From UBA1858 sp965262455 (GTDB lineage: Bacteria; Pseudomonadota; Gammaproteobacteria; UBA4575): 64,000 nucleotides of DNA. Made by a program: the position numbers and the translations under genes. Location of the stretch: NCBI GenBank assembly GCA_965262455.1, contig CBDHFH010000003.1, positions 186,001 through 250,000 of the forward strand, read 5' to 3'. Position 1 is the stretch's first letter. Each line of letters starts with the position of its first letter. The notes under the pieces were generated by a model. The model was not told where the DNA came from and did no database searches. It was given only the letters and a program-made list of their open reading frames with translations. Positions 27,748-36,167 of this stretch are shown piece by piece.

Positions 27748-28024
27748 AGCACAAATTATTAAATCTATTATTCAAATATTTAACTTAGCTTATAAGCATG
27801 TTTGATAAGCACAAAACTAAACTCATTTTTTTAGATTTTTTATTAATATATTCAATACATTAAGTATGCGGTCGTGAACTTTTATCTAGCGCAATTTTAT
27901 TTTCGCCACACTTGATAGATTGAAATTTAAAGAGTAAAAAATAGTTGTTAGCTGAGAAATAACAATATAACCAAAAGCGCTCAGCATCAGTGATACACGC
28001 TTAATCAACACCGGGAGAGTGAAA

Positions 28025-28558
28025 ATGAAAACAATGTATTACCTTGCATCTAGCATTGGAAGTGCAGATAACATCGCACATGAATTAGAGCGGGCGGGCG
28101 TAAAAAACTGGTTTATTCATATCATTTCGAATGATGAATCTGGAATTAAAAAGCGTCATTTGCACTCAAGTAATTACCTAGAAACATTAGACCTCATGCG
28201 CGATGGCATCATCGGAGGATTAGCTGGATTGATTATCGGCTTAATTGCAGTGAGCTTACTTGTATTCTTAAATCCACTTGGCATGCAACTACCTGTGGTT
28301 ACCTATATGTTCATTGTTGTTGTTCTGACCCTGTTTGGACTATGGGAAGGTGGCTTAGCCGGTATCGCCAGCAAGAATAGAAAATTAGCGGAATTTGAAA
28401 AAGAACTCTCCGAAGGCAAGTACTTGATCTTGATCTATACCACCATGAAGAACCAAGCACGTGTTCAATACATCATGGAACATAAATATCCAGGAGTGAA
28501 GTTAGCAGCTCAGGACCGCCATTTTCTCAATCCGTTTAGTTCGCTGGAGCATGTATAG
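28025..28558 (+). CDS. Conserved two-helix membrane protein (DUF1269-like)
   Basis: 177 residues: a soluble ferredoxin-like N-terminal part (MYYLASSIGSADNIAHELERAGV), two membrane helices at about 65-85 and 92-112 (GGLAGLIIGLIAVSLLVFL; VVTYMFIVVVLTLFGLWEGG), then a soluble tail with ISTT-type YLILIYTTMKNQARV. The layout resembles DUF1269/general-stress-17M-type proteins; function unknown. ATG 28025 has GGGAGA nearby; a GTG two codons upstream is an alternative. The 277-base gap before it is AT-rich and shows no gene. Confidence 0.65.
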   Translation: MKTMYYLASSIGSADNIAHELERAGVKNWFIHIISNDESGIKKRHLHSSNYLETLDLMRDGIIGGLAGLIIGLIAVSLLVFLNPLGMQLPVVTYMFIVVVLTLFGLWEGGLAGIASKNRKLAEFEKELSEGKYLILIYTTMKNQARVQYIMEHKYPGVKLAAQDRHFLNPFSSLEHV

Positions 28559-28600
28559 CTGCGCTAATCAAACGGCAAAAAACCCCACCTTAAAGATCCA

Positions 28601-28637
28601 TAAATGTGCGTGAGTTAACACTCACGCACATTTATTT
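28601..28637. terminator. Strong hairpin terminator
   Basis: AAATGTGCGTGAGT (28602-28615) and ACTCACGCACATTT (28620-28633) form a perfect 14-base stem, 15 with the flanking T-A, around the loop TAAC, followed by ATTTTAT. Placed after the 177-residue membrane-protein gene. Confidence 0.85.
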
Positions 28638-28729
28638 TATAGACGGTAGCAAAGTTGTGCTGCACGTAATTGAAACATAATTTACCTACTATTAGTCTTA
28701 CCTGCATATCAGTACACAGGGAGGCTGTA

Positions 28730-28996
28730 ATGAATATAGATGAGTATCGTGAGCTGACTAATCGCGTATTCAATGCATTGCGAAATTTTGAGACCAGCGC
28801 GACGGACAGGGAAAGAGACTACGCGTTATCAGTTGTCTCGCAGGTTTCTTATGAGGCATCGCTCGCACAGTGCCAAGAGGCAGATCGTACAGACCTGGAA
28901 CAAATGGATTTTGCTTTACAGTTAGTTCTTGAACTCATTCAAGATCACCCGATCCCTGAATTTACCCCACAAGAACTTCAAGCCTCCTTACATTGA
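28730..28996 (+). CDS. Small acidic protein of unknown function
   Basis: 88 residues, helical and acidic (pattern MNIDEYRELTNRVFNALRNFE, then DREREDYALSVVSQVSYE-like and LEQMDFALQLVLELIQDHP). No signal peptide, cysteine cluster or membrane segment. ATG 28730 is chosen because GGGAGG lies 7 bases upstream. It sits alone between a strong terminator and the convergent djlA. Not recognised. Confidence 0.6.
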   Translation: MNIDEYRELTNRVFNALRNFETSATDRERDYALSVVSQVSYEASLAQCQEADRTDLEQMDFALQLVLELIQDHPIPEFTPQELQASLH

Positions 28997-29001
28997 GGTG
29001 A

Positions 29002-29790
29002 CTACATCTTGCGTGAATCCTTAACCAGCTCATAGGCTTTTTGAATTTGTTTTGATTTGTCTGTGGCAATCTGAATCATTTCTTCAGGCAACCCTTTGGA
29101 AATAAGCTTATCTGGGTGATGCTGGCTCATTAAACGGCGATACGCTTTTTTTACCTCAGCATCTGACGCGTTCTTATCTAAACCCAAAATAGAGTAAGCA
29201 TTGGTAATATCATTTTGACTAGGTGCCTGACCGGCATACTCCTGGTAACTTTGTCGCTGTGAAAATAACATTGCCTCAAGCTGCGACAACATTGCCACTG
29301 GGTATCCCAAGGCAGCACATATTTCTTTTAAGATGCGATCTTCTTGAGGATGTTTACTACCATCAGCATAAACCGCCTGCAGCTGAATCTGCATGAACAT
29401 CTGAATAAGCGTGATCTTGCGACCACATTCCTGCTTAAACTGTGCTAGCACCTCATGTAAATTAAAATCATCTTGTTTGCCCTGATTGAACAATTCAATC
29501 GCGGCTTTTCTTTGTTCCGGCTGGAAGTTCATATGATTGAAAATTTCTTCAGCCACTTGGATTTCTTGCTGAGTAACTTGACCATCAGCTTTTGCAATAT
29601 GTCCCATAATAGAAAAGGTCGCAGTAAAAAACGCGGCTTGTGCTCTTTCCTTGGCGTCTGGATCAAACCCCTTTTTGAATTTGTTGGCTTTATCAACCTG
29701 ATGCCCCAGCACTGCGCCCAACATACCACCCAGAGGTCCTCCCAAGACCAGGCCTATACCCCCTCCGGCCAATTTGCCCCACCAACTCAT
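29002..29790 (-). CDS. djlA: Co-chaperone DjlA
   Basis: Membrane-anchored J-domain protein that stimulates DnaK and modulates envelope signalling (Rcs in enterobacteria). The 262 residues show the glycine-rich N-terminal membrane segment (WWGKLAGGGIGLVLGGPLGGMLG), a TerB-like domain about 50-160 (FSIMGHIAKADGQVTQQEI, then VYADGSKHPQEDRILKEI) and a C-terminal J-domain from about residue 193 with YRRLMSQHHPDKL. All three parts are expected for DjlA. Confidence 0.93.
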   Translation of the reverse strand: MSWWGKLAGGGIGLVLGGPLGGMLGAVLGHQVDKANKFKKGFDPDAKERAQAAFFTATFSIMGHIAKADGQVTQQEIQVAEEIFNHMNFQPEQRKAAIELFNQGKQDDFNLHEVLAQFKQECGRKITLIQMFMQIQLQAVYADGSKHPQEDRILKEICAALGYPVAMLSQLEAMLFSQRQSYQEYAGQAPSQNDITNAYSILGLDKNASDAEVKKAYRRLMSQHHPDKLISKGLPEEMIQIATDKSKQIQKAYELVKDSRKM

Positions 29791-29864
29791 ATATTTATCT
29801 CCGCATCTTTTGCTGATTTAATAGGTCACACAACAATGTAAATTTATTTAATCAAGATTGCATC

Positions 29865-30515
29865 ATGCGCATAGAAAGCATTCAAGTAGGCACGCCAAAA
29901 ACAATTGCACCTGATTGGACGAGTGCAATCTTTAAACAACCCGTTGATGGACTTATCGAGCTAAGCAAAACCAACTTGGCGGGTGACAAACAGGCTGACT
30001 TATCTGTACACGGCGGCCCAGATAAAGCCGTCAACGTGTATGCCATTGAGCATTATGCCTATTGGAATCAGCGCGCACGTTTTTCATTACGCAAACGTAT
30101 TCAATTACCCGAACCACATAATGGTGCCTTTGGAGAAAATTTTACCGTGTCAGGTTTGCACGAGAATGAAGTGTGTATTGGTGATACCTATGAGGTGGGT
30201 AGCACCATCGTACAGGTTTCACAGCCACGCCAACCATGCTGGAAACTGGCGAGAAAGTTTAACCAACCTAAATTACCTTTTTGGGTGCAAGATACCAGCA
30301 AGACAGGTTGGTATTTTCGAGTGTTACAGGAGGGTCATGTCGAGCGTATGAATTCATTTAAACTACTGGAAAGAAATAACCCACAGTGGTCGATCATGCG
30401 CGCTAATCAGCTAATGTATCAAAAGAATAAAGATGCTACTCAAATAAAATCCATTCTTGAATGCAAAGAACTCTCTGACAGCTGGAAACACAGCTTTGAA
30501 GGATTTATTCGTTGA
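29865..30515 (+). CDS. MOSC-domain protein (YiiM-like)
   Basis: 216 residues of the MOSC superfamily, beta-strand proteins that use a molybdenum cofactor; YiiM reduces N-hydroxylated bases such as 6-N-hydroxylaminopurine. Visible signatures are ADLSVHGGPDKAVNVYAIEHYAYW near residue 44, GAFGENFTVSGLHENEVCIGD near 87, and the Mo-cofactor cysteine in VSQPRQPCWKLARKF near 123, followed by TGWYFRVLQEG. Divergent from djlA across 74 bases. Substrate not determined by sequence. Confidence 0.88.
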   Translation: MRIESIQVGTPKTIAPDWTSAIFKQPVDGLIELSKTNLAGDKQADLSVHGGPDKAVNVYAIEHYAYWNQRARFSLRKRIQLPEPHNGAFGENFTVSGLHENEVCIGDTYEVGSTIVQVSQPRQPCWKLARKFNQPKLPFWVQDTSKTGWYFRVLQEGHVERMNSFKLLERNNPQWSIMRANQLMYQKNKDATQIKSILECKELSDSWKHSFEGFIR

Positions 30516-30525
30516 TGATGTTTAA

Positions 30526-30876
30526 CTATAAAACACCAAACTTTCGTTGCCCGACATAAAACGCTTTACCTGACGACTTTGATGAAAAGGTAACAGTTGT
30601 GCCGCTGTCAAAATAAATCACATCGCCGGGCTGTAAATCGACAGTCTCTCCGCCCTTTTCAGCTATTGTTATCTCTCCCTCAAGCATAATTTTGCATTCA
30701 TCATATGAATACGTGTATTCAAGTGGATTACCCGCTTCCATTTTAAAAAAGCCACAACTAATCGGTGCTGCTTCGTTACTAGAAGAGACAGTATCTTGTA
30801 AACTAGCATTGATACCCTCTATGTTGAGTGAGCTAATAGGTTGTGCTTGAGCGTTAGCAAAATATTTCATTGCCAT
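30526..30876 (-). CDS. Cupin-domain protein (EutQ-like)
   Basis: 116 residues with one RmlC-like cupin barrel: YTYSYDECKIMLEGEITIAEKGGE near residue 53 and LQPGDVIYFDSGTTVTFSS near 81, the two cupin boxes. Metal-binding His are largely absent (YDECK in place of H.H), as in EutQ-like cupins and other small regulatory cupins. Its gene is divergent from a LuxR-type regulator across 96 bases, suggesting regulation by that protein. Confidence 0.7.
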   Translation of the reverse strand: MAMKYFANAQAQPISSLNIEGINASLQDTVSSSNEAAPISCGFFKMEAGNPLEYTYSYDECKIMLEGEITIAEKGGETVDLQPGDVIYFDSGTTVTFSSKSSGKAFYVGQRKFGVL

Positions 30877-30972
30877 AATAATTATCTCCGACTTTGTTTT
30901 TCAGTTATATTAAGCTGATAAAAAATAGACGTATATGGCAAATAACCCCTAAATTAACTCCATAAATACCCA

Positions 30973-31749
30973 TTGGACACCCAACCACCTTCAAGCCAAT
31001 CATTAAGAATCGAGTTCATTGAGGCCAATAAATCATGCGATAGCCGCATGTTAAATTGTGCCGCACACATGATTATCATGATTGATAATCCAAAATCACT
31101 GGTCCAAATTGGACTAGAATTTCTTGTCACAGAATTACATGTCTGTCGTGCCGACGCTGGGTTTTCAACACCCACACATCAACACTACACACCCATTACT
31201 GAATTCAGAAATAATGCTACTCAACCTCCCTCAATAACTGGCTTACAACTACCTAATCAACATATTGCCATGCAGAATGTATGGTCAAGTGATTCACCAA
31301 TTTCAATCAATAATGTCGTCAGCAGTAAACAACTTGGCAGCCTTAAAGACACTTTTTTAAATGCAGGCTGTAAATCGATGTTGTTAGAAAAATTATTATG
31401 GCAAGACAAGCCTATTGGCATCGCGTGTATTGATTACACTCATGAATTTCACGATTGGACTGAAGAAGAAGTTAATTATATGCATGTGTTTTGCTACACA
31501 TTCCTTGGGCCACTTGCAGGCATGAGCAATTATTGGTTCAATCCAAAATTACATAGCATGTTTGCTAAACCTACTGAGTCAGAATTAATTGCCATTCGAC
31601 TCGCAGCAAAAGGTTTAACCTATAAACAAATTGCCAGTCAGTTAAATAAATCTACTCGCACTATTGAAAACCAATTCCGCAACGCAAGAAATCGTTTAAA
31701 TGCCAGAAATCAAATTGAGTTAGTAAAAAAATGTGAGCATTGGTTATAA
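30973..31749 (+). CDS. LuxR-family regulator with GAF-like sensor
   Basis: 258 residues. The C-terminal 60 residues are a LuxR helix-turn-helix: ELIAIRLAAKGLTYKQIASQLNKSTRTIENQFRNARNRLNARNQIELV. The N-terminal 190 residues look like a GAF-type sensor (ITGLQLPNQHIAMQNVW, ADAGF, IGIACIDYTHEFHDWTEEE). The first 25-30 codons have no clear RBS; ATGs near 31069 are alternative starts. Divergent from the cupin gene, its likely target. The 215-base gap after it holds only a weak hairpin (AAGTGT at 31828, ACACTT at 31844). Confidence 0.75.
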   Translation: MDTQPPSSQSLRIEFIEANKSCDSRMLNCAAHMIIMIDNPKSLVQIGLEFLVTELHVCRADAGFSTPTHQHYTPITEFRNNATQPPSITGLQLPNQHIAMQNVWSSDSPISINNVVSSKQLGSLKDTFLNAGCKSMLLEKLLWQDKPIGIACIDYTHEFHDWTEEEVNYMHVFCYTFLGPLAGMSNYWFNPKLHSMFAKPTESELIAIRLAAKGLTYKQIASQLNKSTRTIENQFRNARNRLNARNQIELVKKCEHWL

Positions 31750-31964
31750 ACTATTTACTTAATCTCACATATTATAATTTCTTCAATTATCCGTATTTCA
31801 ACACCACTGGGTCATGTGGTCCGCCATAAGTGTGCGCTAGCTAACACTTTCAGAAGAAAACACAGCATCCTTGTAAGAATTGTTCAAGCTATGTGGATAA
31901 TTTTGTAGAACATTAATCGAGATTTAAGGATAGTCACCTTCTAATCAATACTAAACATTCGCAA

Positions 31965-32900
31965 GTGGAAGATACAAGTCAAATTTTGAAGTTTCTATCT
32001 GATGACACAGTCGTCACTCGCCCATCTGATGGTCTACTGAAAAAACAGTGTCGTTCGAATATCACTGTATCAGTCACAACTATTTCCGGTCCGCGAACTG
32101 GCCTGTCATTTCAAATAGAACCAAACACGAGTATTACTTTAGGGCGTTCGCCAGAAGCAGATATGCAAATAGTCGACACTGGTATTTCAAGAACCCATAT
32201 CAACACTACTTTTGATGGATCATCTGTTATTGTCGAAGACTTGGCAAGTGCGAACGGGACATATATTAACGGTACGAAACTGACCGGTAAAATTGAAATC
32301 AAAAATGGCGATCAAGTATCAATTGGTGTTTCAACCGTTCTAAAATTTTCACTGAATAATCAACTTGACACAGAATATAAAGATTTTATTGAAGAGCAAT
32401 TATCTAAAGACACATTAACCCAGGCATATAACCGTAAAGCCTTTGCACATTTTCTCAATAGCACATTCATTGCAGCAAAAAGAGATTTCAGCTCAGTTTG
32501 TCTATTTATGATCGATGTTGATAACTTTAAAACTATTAACGACAGCTATGGCCATCAAGTTGGCGACAAGATTCTTAAGCATATTGCTGATAAGTTAATT
32601 CAAACCGTAAGATCTGCAGATATTGTATGTCGTTACGGAGGCGACGAATTTGCTATTATTTGTCCGAATATAGATTCACTCAAAGGATTGCAGCTGGCTG
32701 AACAACTACGCAATAAAGTTGAAGCCATGAAATTTACAATAAAAGGGGAAAAACTCAATGCGACATTGAGTATTGGTGTGTCTAACTATCCTGATAATGA
32801 TATTCAATGCGTCTCACAGTTTATCGCTTATGCGGATAAAGCCATGTATAAAGCAAAGCGCAAAGGGCGCAATCAAATTGGCCTAATATCAGAAAAATAA
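31965..32900 (+). CDS. FHA-GGDEF diguanylate cyclase
   Basis: 311 residues, GTG start at 31965. An FHA phosphopeptide-binding domain about 25-125 (ITLGRSPEADMQI, ISRTHINTTF, VEDLASANGTYINGTKL) is joined to a GGDEF domain (about 145-311) with VDNFKTINDSYGHQVGD, the catalytic RYGGDEFAII near 227 and an inhibitory I-site RSAD five residues before it. It should make cyclic di-GMP, with product inhibition, and be recruited or switched by a phosphorylated partner. No membrane segment. Partner kinase not in the window. Confidence 0.9.
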   Translation: MEDTSQILKFLSDDTVVTRPSDGLLKKQCRSNITVSVTTISGPRTGLSFQIEPNTSITLGRSPEADMQIVDTGISRTHINTTFDGSSVIVEDLASANGTYINGTKLTGKIEIKNGDQVSIGVSTVLKFSLNNQLDTEYKDFIEEQLSKDTLTQAYNRKAFAHFLNSTFIAAKRDFSSVCLFMIDVDNFKTINDSYGHQVGDKILKHIADKLIQTVRSADIVCRYGGDEFAIICPNIDSLKGLQLAEQLRNKVEAMKFTIKGEKLNATLSIGVSNYPDNDIQCVSQFIAYADKAMYKAKRKGRNQIGLISEK

Positions 32901-32906
32901 GCGCCT

Positions 32907-33593
32907 CTAATTAAATACCTCTCTATATAACCCTCGATGCAATACTCTTCTTGCATTCATGTTTAAGTCTATGCCATTCATGAAATATTGTTGATTATCG
33001 GGATTATCCAGATAAGGCAACAATGCCTTCTCAATCATATGCGAGTGTTCAATATCTAAATCAATATGCCCAATGAATAGTTCCAGCTCACTGTCTTTAA
33101 TACCCGGGATTGTTCTTAGCCCATTAAGCAATAATTGATAATACTTTGGAATAGGCCACTCACTGGCTACGCCTACCGCAGCTACTGCCTCTAGCCAATG
33201 TCCATTTCGAGTTAAATGTTCCATGCTGCTGATATATAACTGCAACTCTGGGATTATGGCATAGTCACTTGCTGGCTTTATCTGTAAATCCAGCGCCTGC
33301 ATGAATTTTCTATACTGCTGCATATGCGATCGTTCAATATGTCCTAAGCCATACTCGTCATGCAGAATATCAGCCAATACAAATTGGATATTTTCATCTG
33401 GGCAGATACCCAAGGCATTTGCCTGATAAAGGCGTGTGCGAAGGATATGAGGATAATATAGCTCAGCAAATATTTTTGCGTTTGAGACTTCAAATATTTT
33501 TAGTGTCGATATTTTTTCGATAAATGCATCTGTGAATAACGCATGGTTTAATAAATCTTGTTTGGCTGTTGCCATAAACTCTTTTGCTGACAT
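32907..33593 (-). CDS. Heme-oxygenase-like di-iron (HDO/TenA-like) protein
   Basis: 228-residue all-helical protein resembling iron-containing redox enzymes of the heme-oxygenase-like oxidase group (CADD, UndA, SznF type). Candidate metal ligands are spread as in that group: E in AELYYPH near residue 43, ILHDEYGLGHIERSH near 75, ASEWPIP near 147 and the H..D.EHSHM motif near 185. Such enzymes act on amino-acid or fatty-acid-derived small molecules; the substrate here is unknown. Thirty bases downstream of the ArsR-rhodanese gene on the same strand. Confidence 0.7.
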   Translation of the reverse strand: MSAKEFMATAKQDLLNHALFTDAFIEKISTLKIFEVSNAKIFAELYYPHILRTRLYQANALGICPDENIQFVLADILHDEYGLGHIERSHMQQYRKFMQALDLQIKPASDYAIIPELQLYISSMEHLTRNGHWLEAVAAVGVASEWPIPKYYQLLLNGLRTIPGIKDSELELFIGHIDLDIEHSHMIEKALLPYLDNPDNQQYFMNGIDLNMNARRVLHRGLYREVFN

Positions 33594-33622
33594 TACAGGG
33601 TAAAATTAATTGTTTGATGAAC

Positions 33623-34279
33623 TTATTCTACCGGCAATCCGCTTAGTTTCCATTCAGGGAAACCATCTTGTAATCGACGCGCTTTTAAACCGCTATCTCT
33701 AAGTTGAGACACCGCATCAAAAGACAGTAAACAATACGGTCCTCGGCAATATGCAATTATCTCCTTATCGGTGGGCAAGTTGTTTACTTCACTGGCTAAG
33801 TCTTCTAAGGGAATATTGATGGAATGAGGGATATGCCCTCTCTTATATTCTGAGTCGGGTCGCACATCTATGACCATGACCTCACCTGATTTGACACGCT
33901 GCAATAATTCATCGCGTTGCAACGGTTCAAGATTGTCTTTGGATAGTAGATAGTTCGATATCAACAGTTGTATTTGTGCCAGATTGTCTTCAGCGATTGT
34001 GCGTATGACGGCCATGAGTTCCACGACTTTATAATCACTTAAGAAATAGAATACCTTTTTCCCCTCTGTACGATTTAGGACCAGACCCGCACGCCGCAAG
34101 TCTTGAAGATGCTGCGATGTATTGGCCACAGACAATCCAGAAATTTTGGCCAACTCGTCAACACTGCGCTCTCCTTGAGCTAAAAACTCTAATATTTCCA
34201 GTCGGTTAGCATTGCCTAGCGACTTCCCGATAATGGCTAGCTGGGAGAATAGATCCTTCTTGAGCGTCGACTGAGGCAT
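33623..34279 (-). CDS. ArsR-type regulator fused to rhodanese
   Basis: 218 residues: winged-helix ArsR domain about 1-95 (NANRLEILEFLAQGERSVDELAKISGLSVANTSQHLQDLRRAGLV) and a rhodanese domain about 120-218 with DVRPDSEYKRGHIPHSINIP and the active loop CRGPYC (Cys near 190). The ArsR part has no cysteine, so it cannot sense metal or sulfide through the usual BigR/SqrR thiols; the rhodanese Cys is the obvious candidate. A palindrome upstream of the start is a likely operator. Divergent from a small membrane protein gene. Confidence 0.85.
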   Translation of the reverse strand: MPQSTLKKDLFSQLAIIGKSLGNANRLEILEFLAQGERSVDELAKISGLSVANTSQHLQDLRRAGLVLNRTEGKKVFYFLSDYKVVELMAVIRTIAEDNLAQIQLLISNYLLSKDNLEPLQRDELLQRVKSGEVMVIDVRPDSEYKRGHIPHSINIPLEDLASEVNNLPTDKEIIAYCRGPYCLLSFDAVSQLRDSGLKARRLQDGFPEWKLSGLPVE

Positions 34280-34293
34280 AATTACATTCTAAC

Positions 34294-34313
34294 ATTCAAT
34301 TGATCTATTGAAT
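34294..34313. promoter_or_regulatory. Probable ArsR operator
   Basis: ATTCAAT (34294-34300) and ATTGAAT (34307-34313) form a perfect 7-base inverted repeat with spacer TGATCT, 15 bases upstream of the arsR-rhodanese start. The shape fits ArsR/BigR-type operators. It also lies before the divergent small membrane-protein gene. Confidence 0.6.
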
Positions 34314-34375
34314 ATGATAGCATTCCTTTATTACTATTTACTGCACAATTATCACTATTATTTGGGAAGTAAACT

Positions 34376-34489
34376 ATGACCGAAAATGAATATAACGACG
34401 CCATGAAAGAGCTAGTTATTTCGCTTATTGCGGGACTCATAATTGTGTATGGATTTTTTATTACCCTGTCCATATTTGATATTCATTAA
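34376..34489 (+). CDS. Small single-helix membrane protein
   Basis: 37 codons: MTENEYNDAMKELV, then a membrane helix ISLIAGLIIVYGFFITLSIF, ending DIH. GGGAAG lies 8 bases before the ATG. Between the divergent ArsR-rhodanese gene (with its operator) and zur. Too short for homology by eye; the RBS, the clean amphipathic-to-hydrophobic layout and the operator suggest a real gene. Confidence 0.5.
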   Translation: MTENEYNDAMKELVISLIAGLIIVYGFFITLSIFDIH

Positions 34490-34592
34490 TCATTCTATAT
34501 TTGAATTATCTACTGAATGCCCTAGAAAGATAAGCTAATTGTAAGCACCCTGTTAGGCTACTTGCTGTATCATGAAGTAATCATATATAGTG

Positions 34593-34607
34593 TGTTATGT
34601 TATAACA
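34593..34607. promoter_or_regulatory. Zur box
   Basis: TGTTATGTTATAACA matches the gammaproteobacterial Zur site (GTTATAnTATAAC core with flanking T and A) at all but one base of the core. It lies 17 bases before the zur start, so zur and the zinc genes behind it are probably repressed when zinc is plentiful. Confidence 0.75.
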
Positions 34608-34623
34608 ACTTCGGTTTATCTAC

Positions 34624-35082
34624 ATGCGAGAACGGCACCAGCATCGTCAGTGCATAAGCACTGCACTGGACAGAGCGGAACGTATATGTCGGGATAATGC
34701 TCAGCGGCTGACGCCAATACGACGTAAAGTATTGGAACTTATCTGGCAGAGCCATAAACCTATCAAGGCATATGATCTACTAAGCCAATTAAGCACTGGT
34801 GATCATATTGAGAAGCCACCGACAGTGTATCGCGCATTAGACTTCTTACTGGACAACCATCTCATTCATAAAATTGAAAGCAGTAATGCATATATTGGCT
34901 GTGAACTTGATCATAATGAAGTTGATAGCAAATTTTTTGTTTGCAACAAGTGCGAACAAGTCAAAGAGGTCCACGAACCCAAGCTAGATAAATCATTACT
35001 TGAAGCAAGCAAGAAACAAGGTTTTACACCTAACCAAATGACTTTAGAAATACACGGCACCTGCGCTCGCTGCGCTAAATAA
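34624..35082 (+). CDS. zur: Zinc uptake regulator Zur (Fur family)
   Basis: 152-residue repressor that binds DNA with zinc. Fur-family winged helix: RLTPIRRKVLELIWQSHKPIKAYDLL near residue 27 and PTVYRALDFLLDNHLIHKIESSNAYIGC near 58. The structural zinc site has both pairs: FFVCNKCEQVKEV near 104 and GTCARC near the C-terminus. CExDHN-type HDHNEVDSKF is seen as ELDHNEVDSKF. First gene of the zinc operon; a Zur box sits before it. Confidence 0.93.
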   Translation: MRERHQHRQCISTALDRAERICRDNAQRLTPIRRKVLELIWQSHKPIKAYDLLSQLSTGDHIEKPPTVYRALDFLLDNHLIHKIESSNAYIGCELDHNEVDSKFFVCNKCEQVKEVHEPKLDKSLLEASKKQGFTPNQMTLEIHGTCARCAK

Positions 35083-35107
35083 TATATAAGAAATAATAAA
35101 AAATATT

Positions 35108-35530
35108 ATGCAAGAACGATTTGATAAATTTGCCATTATACTTTCCGGCCTTTGCACCATACACTGTGTAGTCACACCTATACTCTCTAGTGTCATACCT
35201 TTACTCAGCGTGGCTGTTCATCATGGTGAAGATGTACATGACTTTTGGTTCCACCAAATGATAATTTTATTTATCTTACCGGTAAGTGTAATTGCATTAA
35301 TTGCAGGTTATCGATCACACCTGAAAATGCTGCCTATTGCCATCGCCGGAATAGGTTTAAGCATACTCACATTTACTGCACTATTCGCAGAATATTTGCT
35401 GGATATTCACATGATTGAACATGAAGGTGAAACTTTACTCACAGTGATGGGTGGGACCATACATGCGATTGGTCATATACTGAATATCCTCGCAACCAGA
35501 AAGAAGCAGCCGCATTGCTCATCAATTTAG
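35108..35530 (+). CDS. MerC-family membrane protein (ZrgE-like)
   Basis: 140-residue inner-membrane protein with four hydrophobic segments and the MerC metal-entry motif CTIHC near residue 18. A second histidine-rich stretch is HHGEDVHDFWFHQ near 40. MerC is a mercury transporter in mer operons; here the gene lies between zur and the His-rich periplasmic protein, so zinc is the likely substrate. Resembles the MerC-type member of the Vibrio Zrg cluster as I recall it. Confidence 0.75.
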   Translation: MQERFDKFAIILSGLCTIHCVVTPILSSVIPLLSVAVHHGEDVHDFWFHQMIILFILPVSVIALIAGYRSHLKMLPIAIAGIGLSILTFTALFAEYLLDIHMIEHEGETLLTVMGGTIHAIGHILNILATRKKQPHCSSI

Positions 35531-35534
35531 CCAC

Positions 35535-36167
35535 ATGTTATTAACCAAACAGACCATCGTATTTATAATATTTTGCTTTATCAGCAGTGTCTCTTTCGCA
35601 GGCTCAGAGCATCATGAACATGAACATGAACATGAACATGAACATGAACATGAACATGAACATGAACATGAACATGAACATGAACATGAACATGAACATC
35701 ATGATGATGAATTAGAATTTACCGAACATAAAGCTCATGAACATGGGCACGCAAATGCTACCATTTCCTATTCAAACAACGAGATGCACATCTCATTCAC
35801 TTTACCGGCTATTGATATTTTTGGCTTTGAACATCATGCTCGTGACAGCGAAGAAAAGGCAATCGTCACAGCAGCATTGGCCACTATATCTTCGTTAGAC
35901 AGTGTATTAGCTATCGAGCCTGTCTGTAGTACTAGTACATATTCAATTGAACATTCACACTATGACAGTAAACATGAAGAGAATATTCATAGCGACGTAA
36001 CTATAGACACACTTTTGATATGTGATAACAGTGATGCCAGAGACATTACATTCAAAATTTTTGAAAAATTGCCTACTCTGGATAAAATAACAGTTGAATA
36101 TATATCAGACGCTAATCAAGCCCTACACACTGTGACTGCAAGCCAAAATATTATTACAATTGACTAA
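35535..36167 (+). CDS. zrgA: Periplasmic His-rich zinc-binding protein, ZrgA-like (DUF2796)
   Basis: 210 residues: signal peptide ending VSFA-G near residue 22, then EHH and 14 tandem Glu-His pairs followed by HDDELEFTEHKAHEHGHA. The rest (ATISYSNNEMHISFTLPAIDIFGFEHHARDSEEKAIV) is the DUF2796 fold of ZrgA, including a C-terminal pair of cysteines for a disulfide (EPVCSTS, LLICDN). Likely a zinc sponge feeding the ABC unit. The EH block is encoded by a perfect hexanucleotide repeat. Four bases after merC, one base overlap with the ATPase gene. Confidence 0.85.
   Translation: MLLTKQTIVFIIFCFISSVSFAGSEHHEHEHEHEHEHEHEHEHEHEHEHEHEHEHHDDELEFTEHKAHEHGHANATISYSNNEMHISFTLPAIDIFGFEHHARDSEEKAIVTAALATISSLDSVLAIEPVCSTSTYSIEHSHYDSKHEENIHSDVTIDTLLICDNSDARDITFKIFEKLPTLDKITVEYISDANQALHTVTASQNIITID
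35616..35699 (+). repeat. 14 perfect GAACAT hexanucleotide repeats inside zrgA-like gene
   Basis: Units run without any mismatch from 35616 to 35699 and each encodes Glu-His. The unit is six bases, so gain or loss keeps the reading frame and would only change the number of EH pairs in the protein. The preceding GAG CAT CAT codons break the repeat. Confidence 0.97.

Noticed and set aside
34593..34607. Possible Fur box
   Set aside because: The spacing and the GTTATnnTATAAC pattern fit Zur better and the adjacent regulator is Zur.
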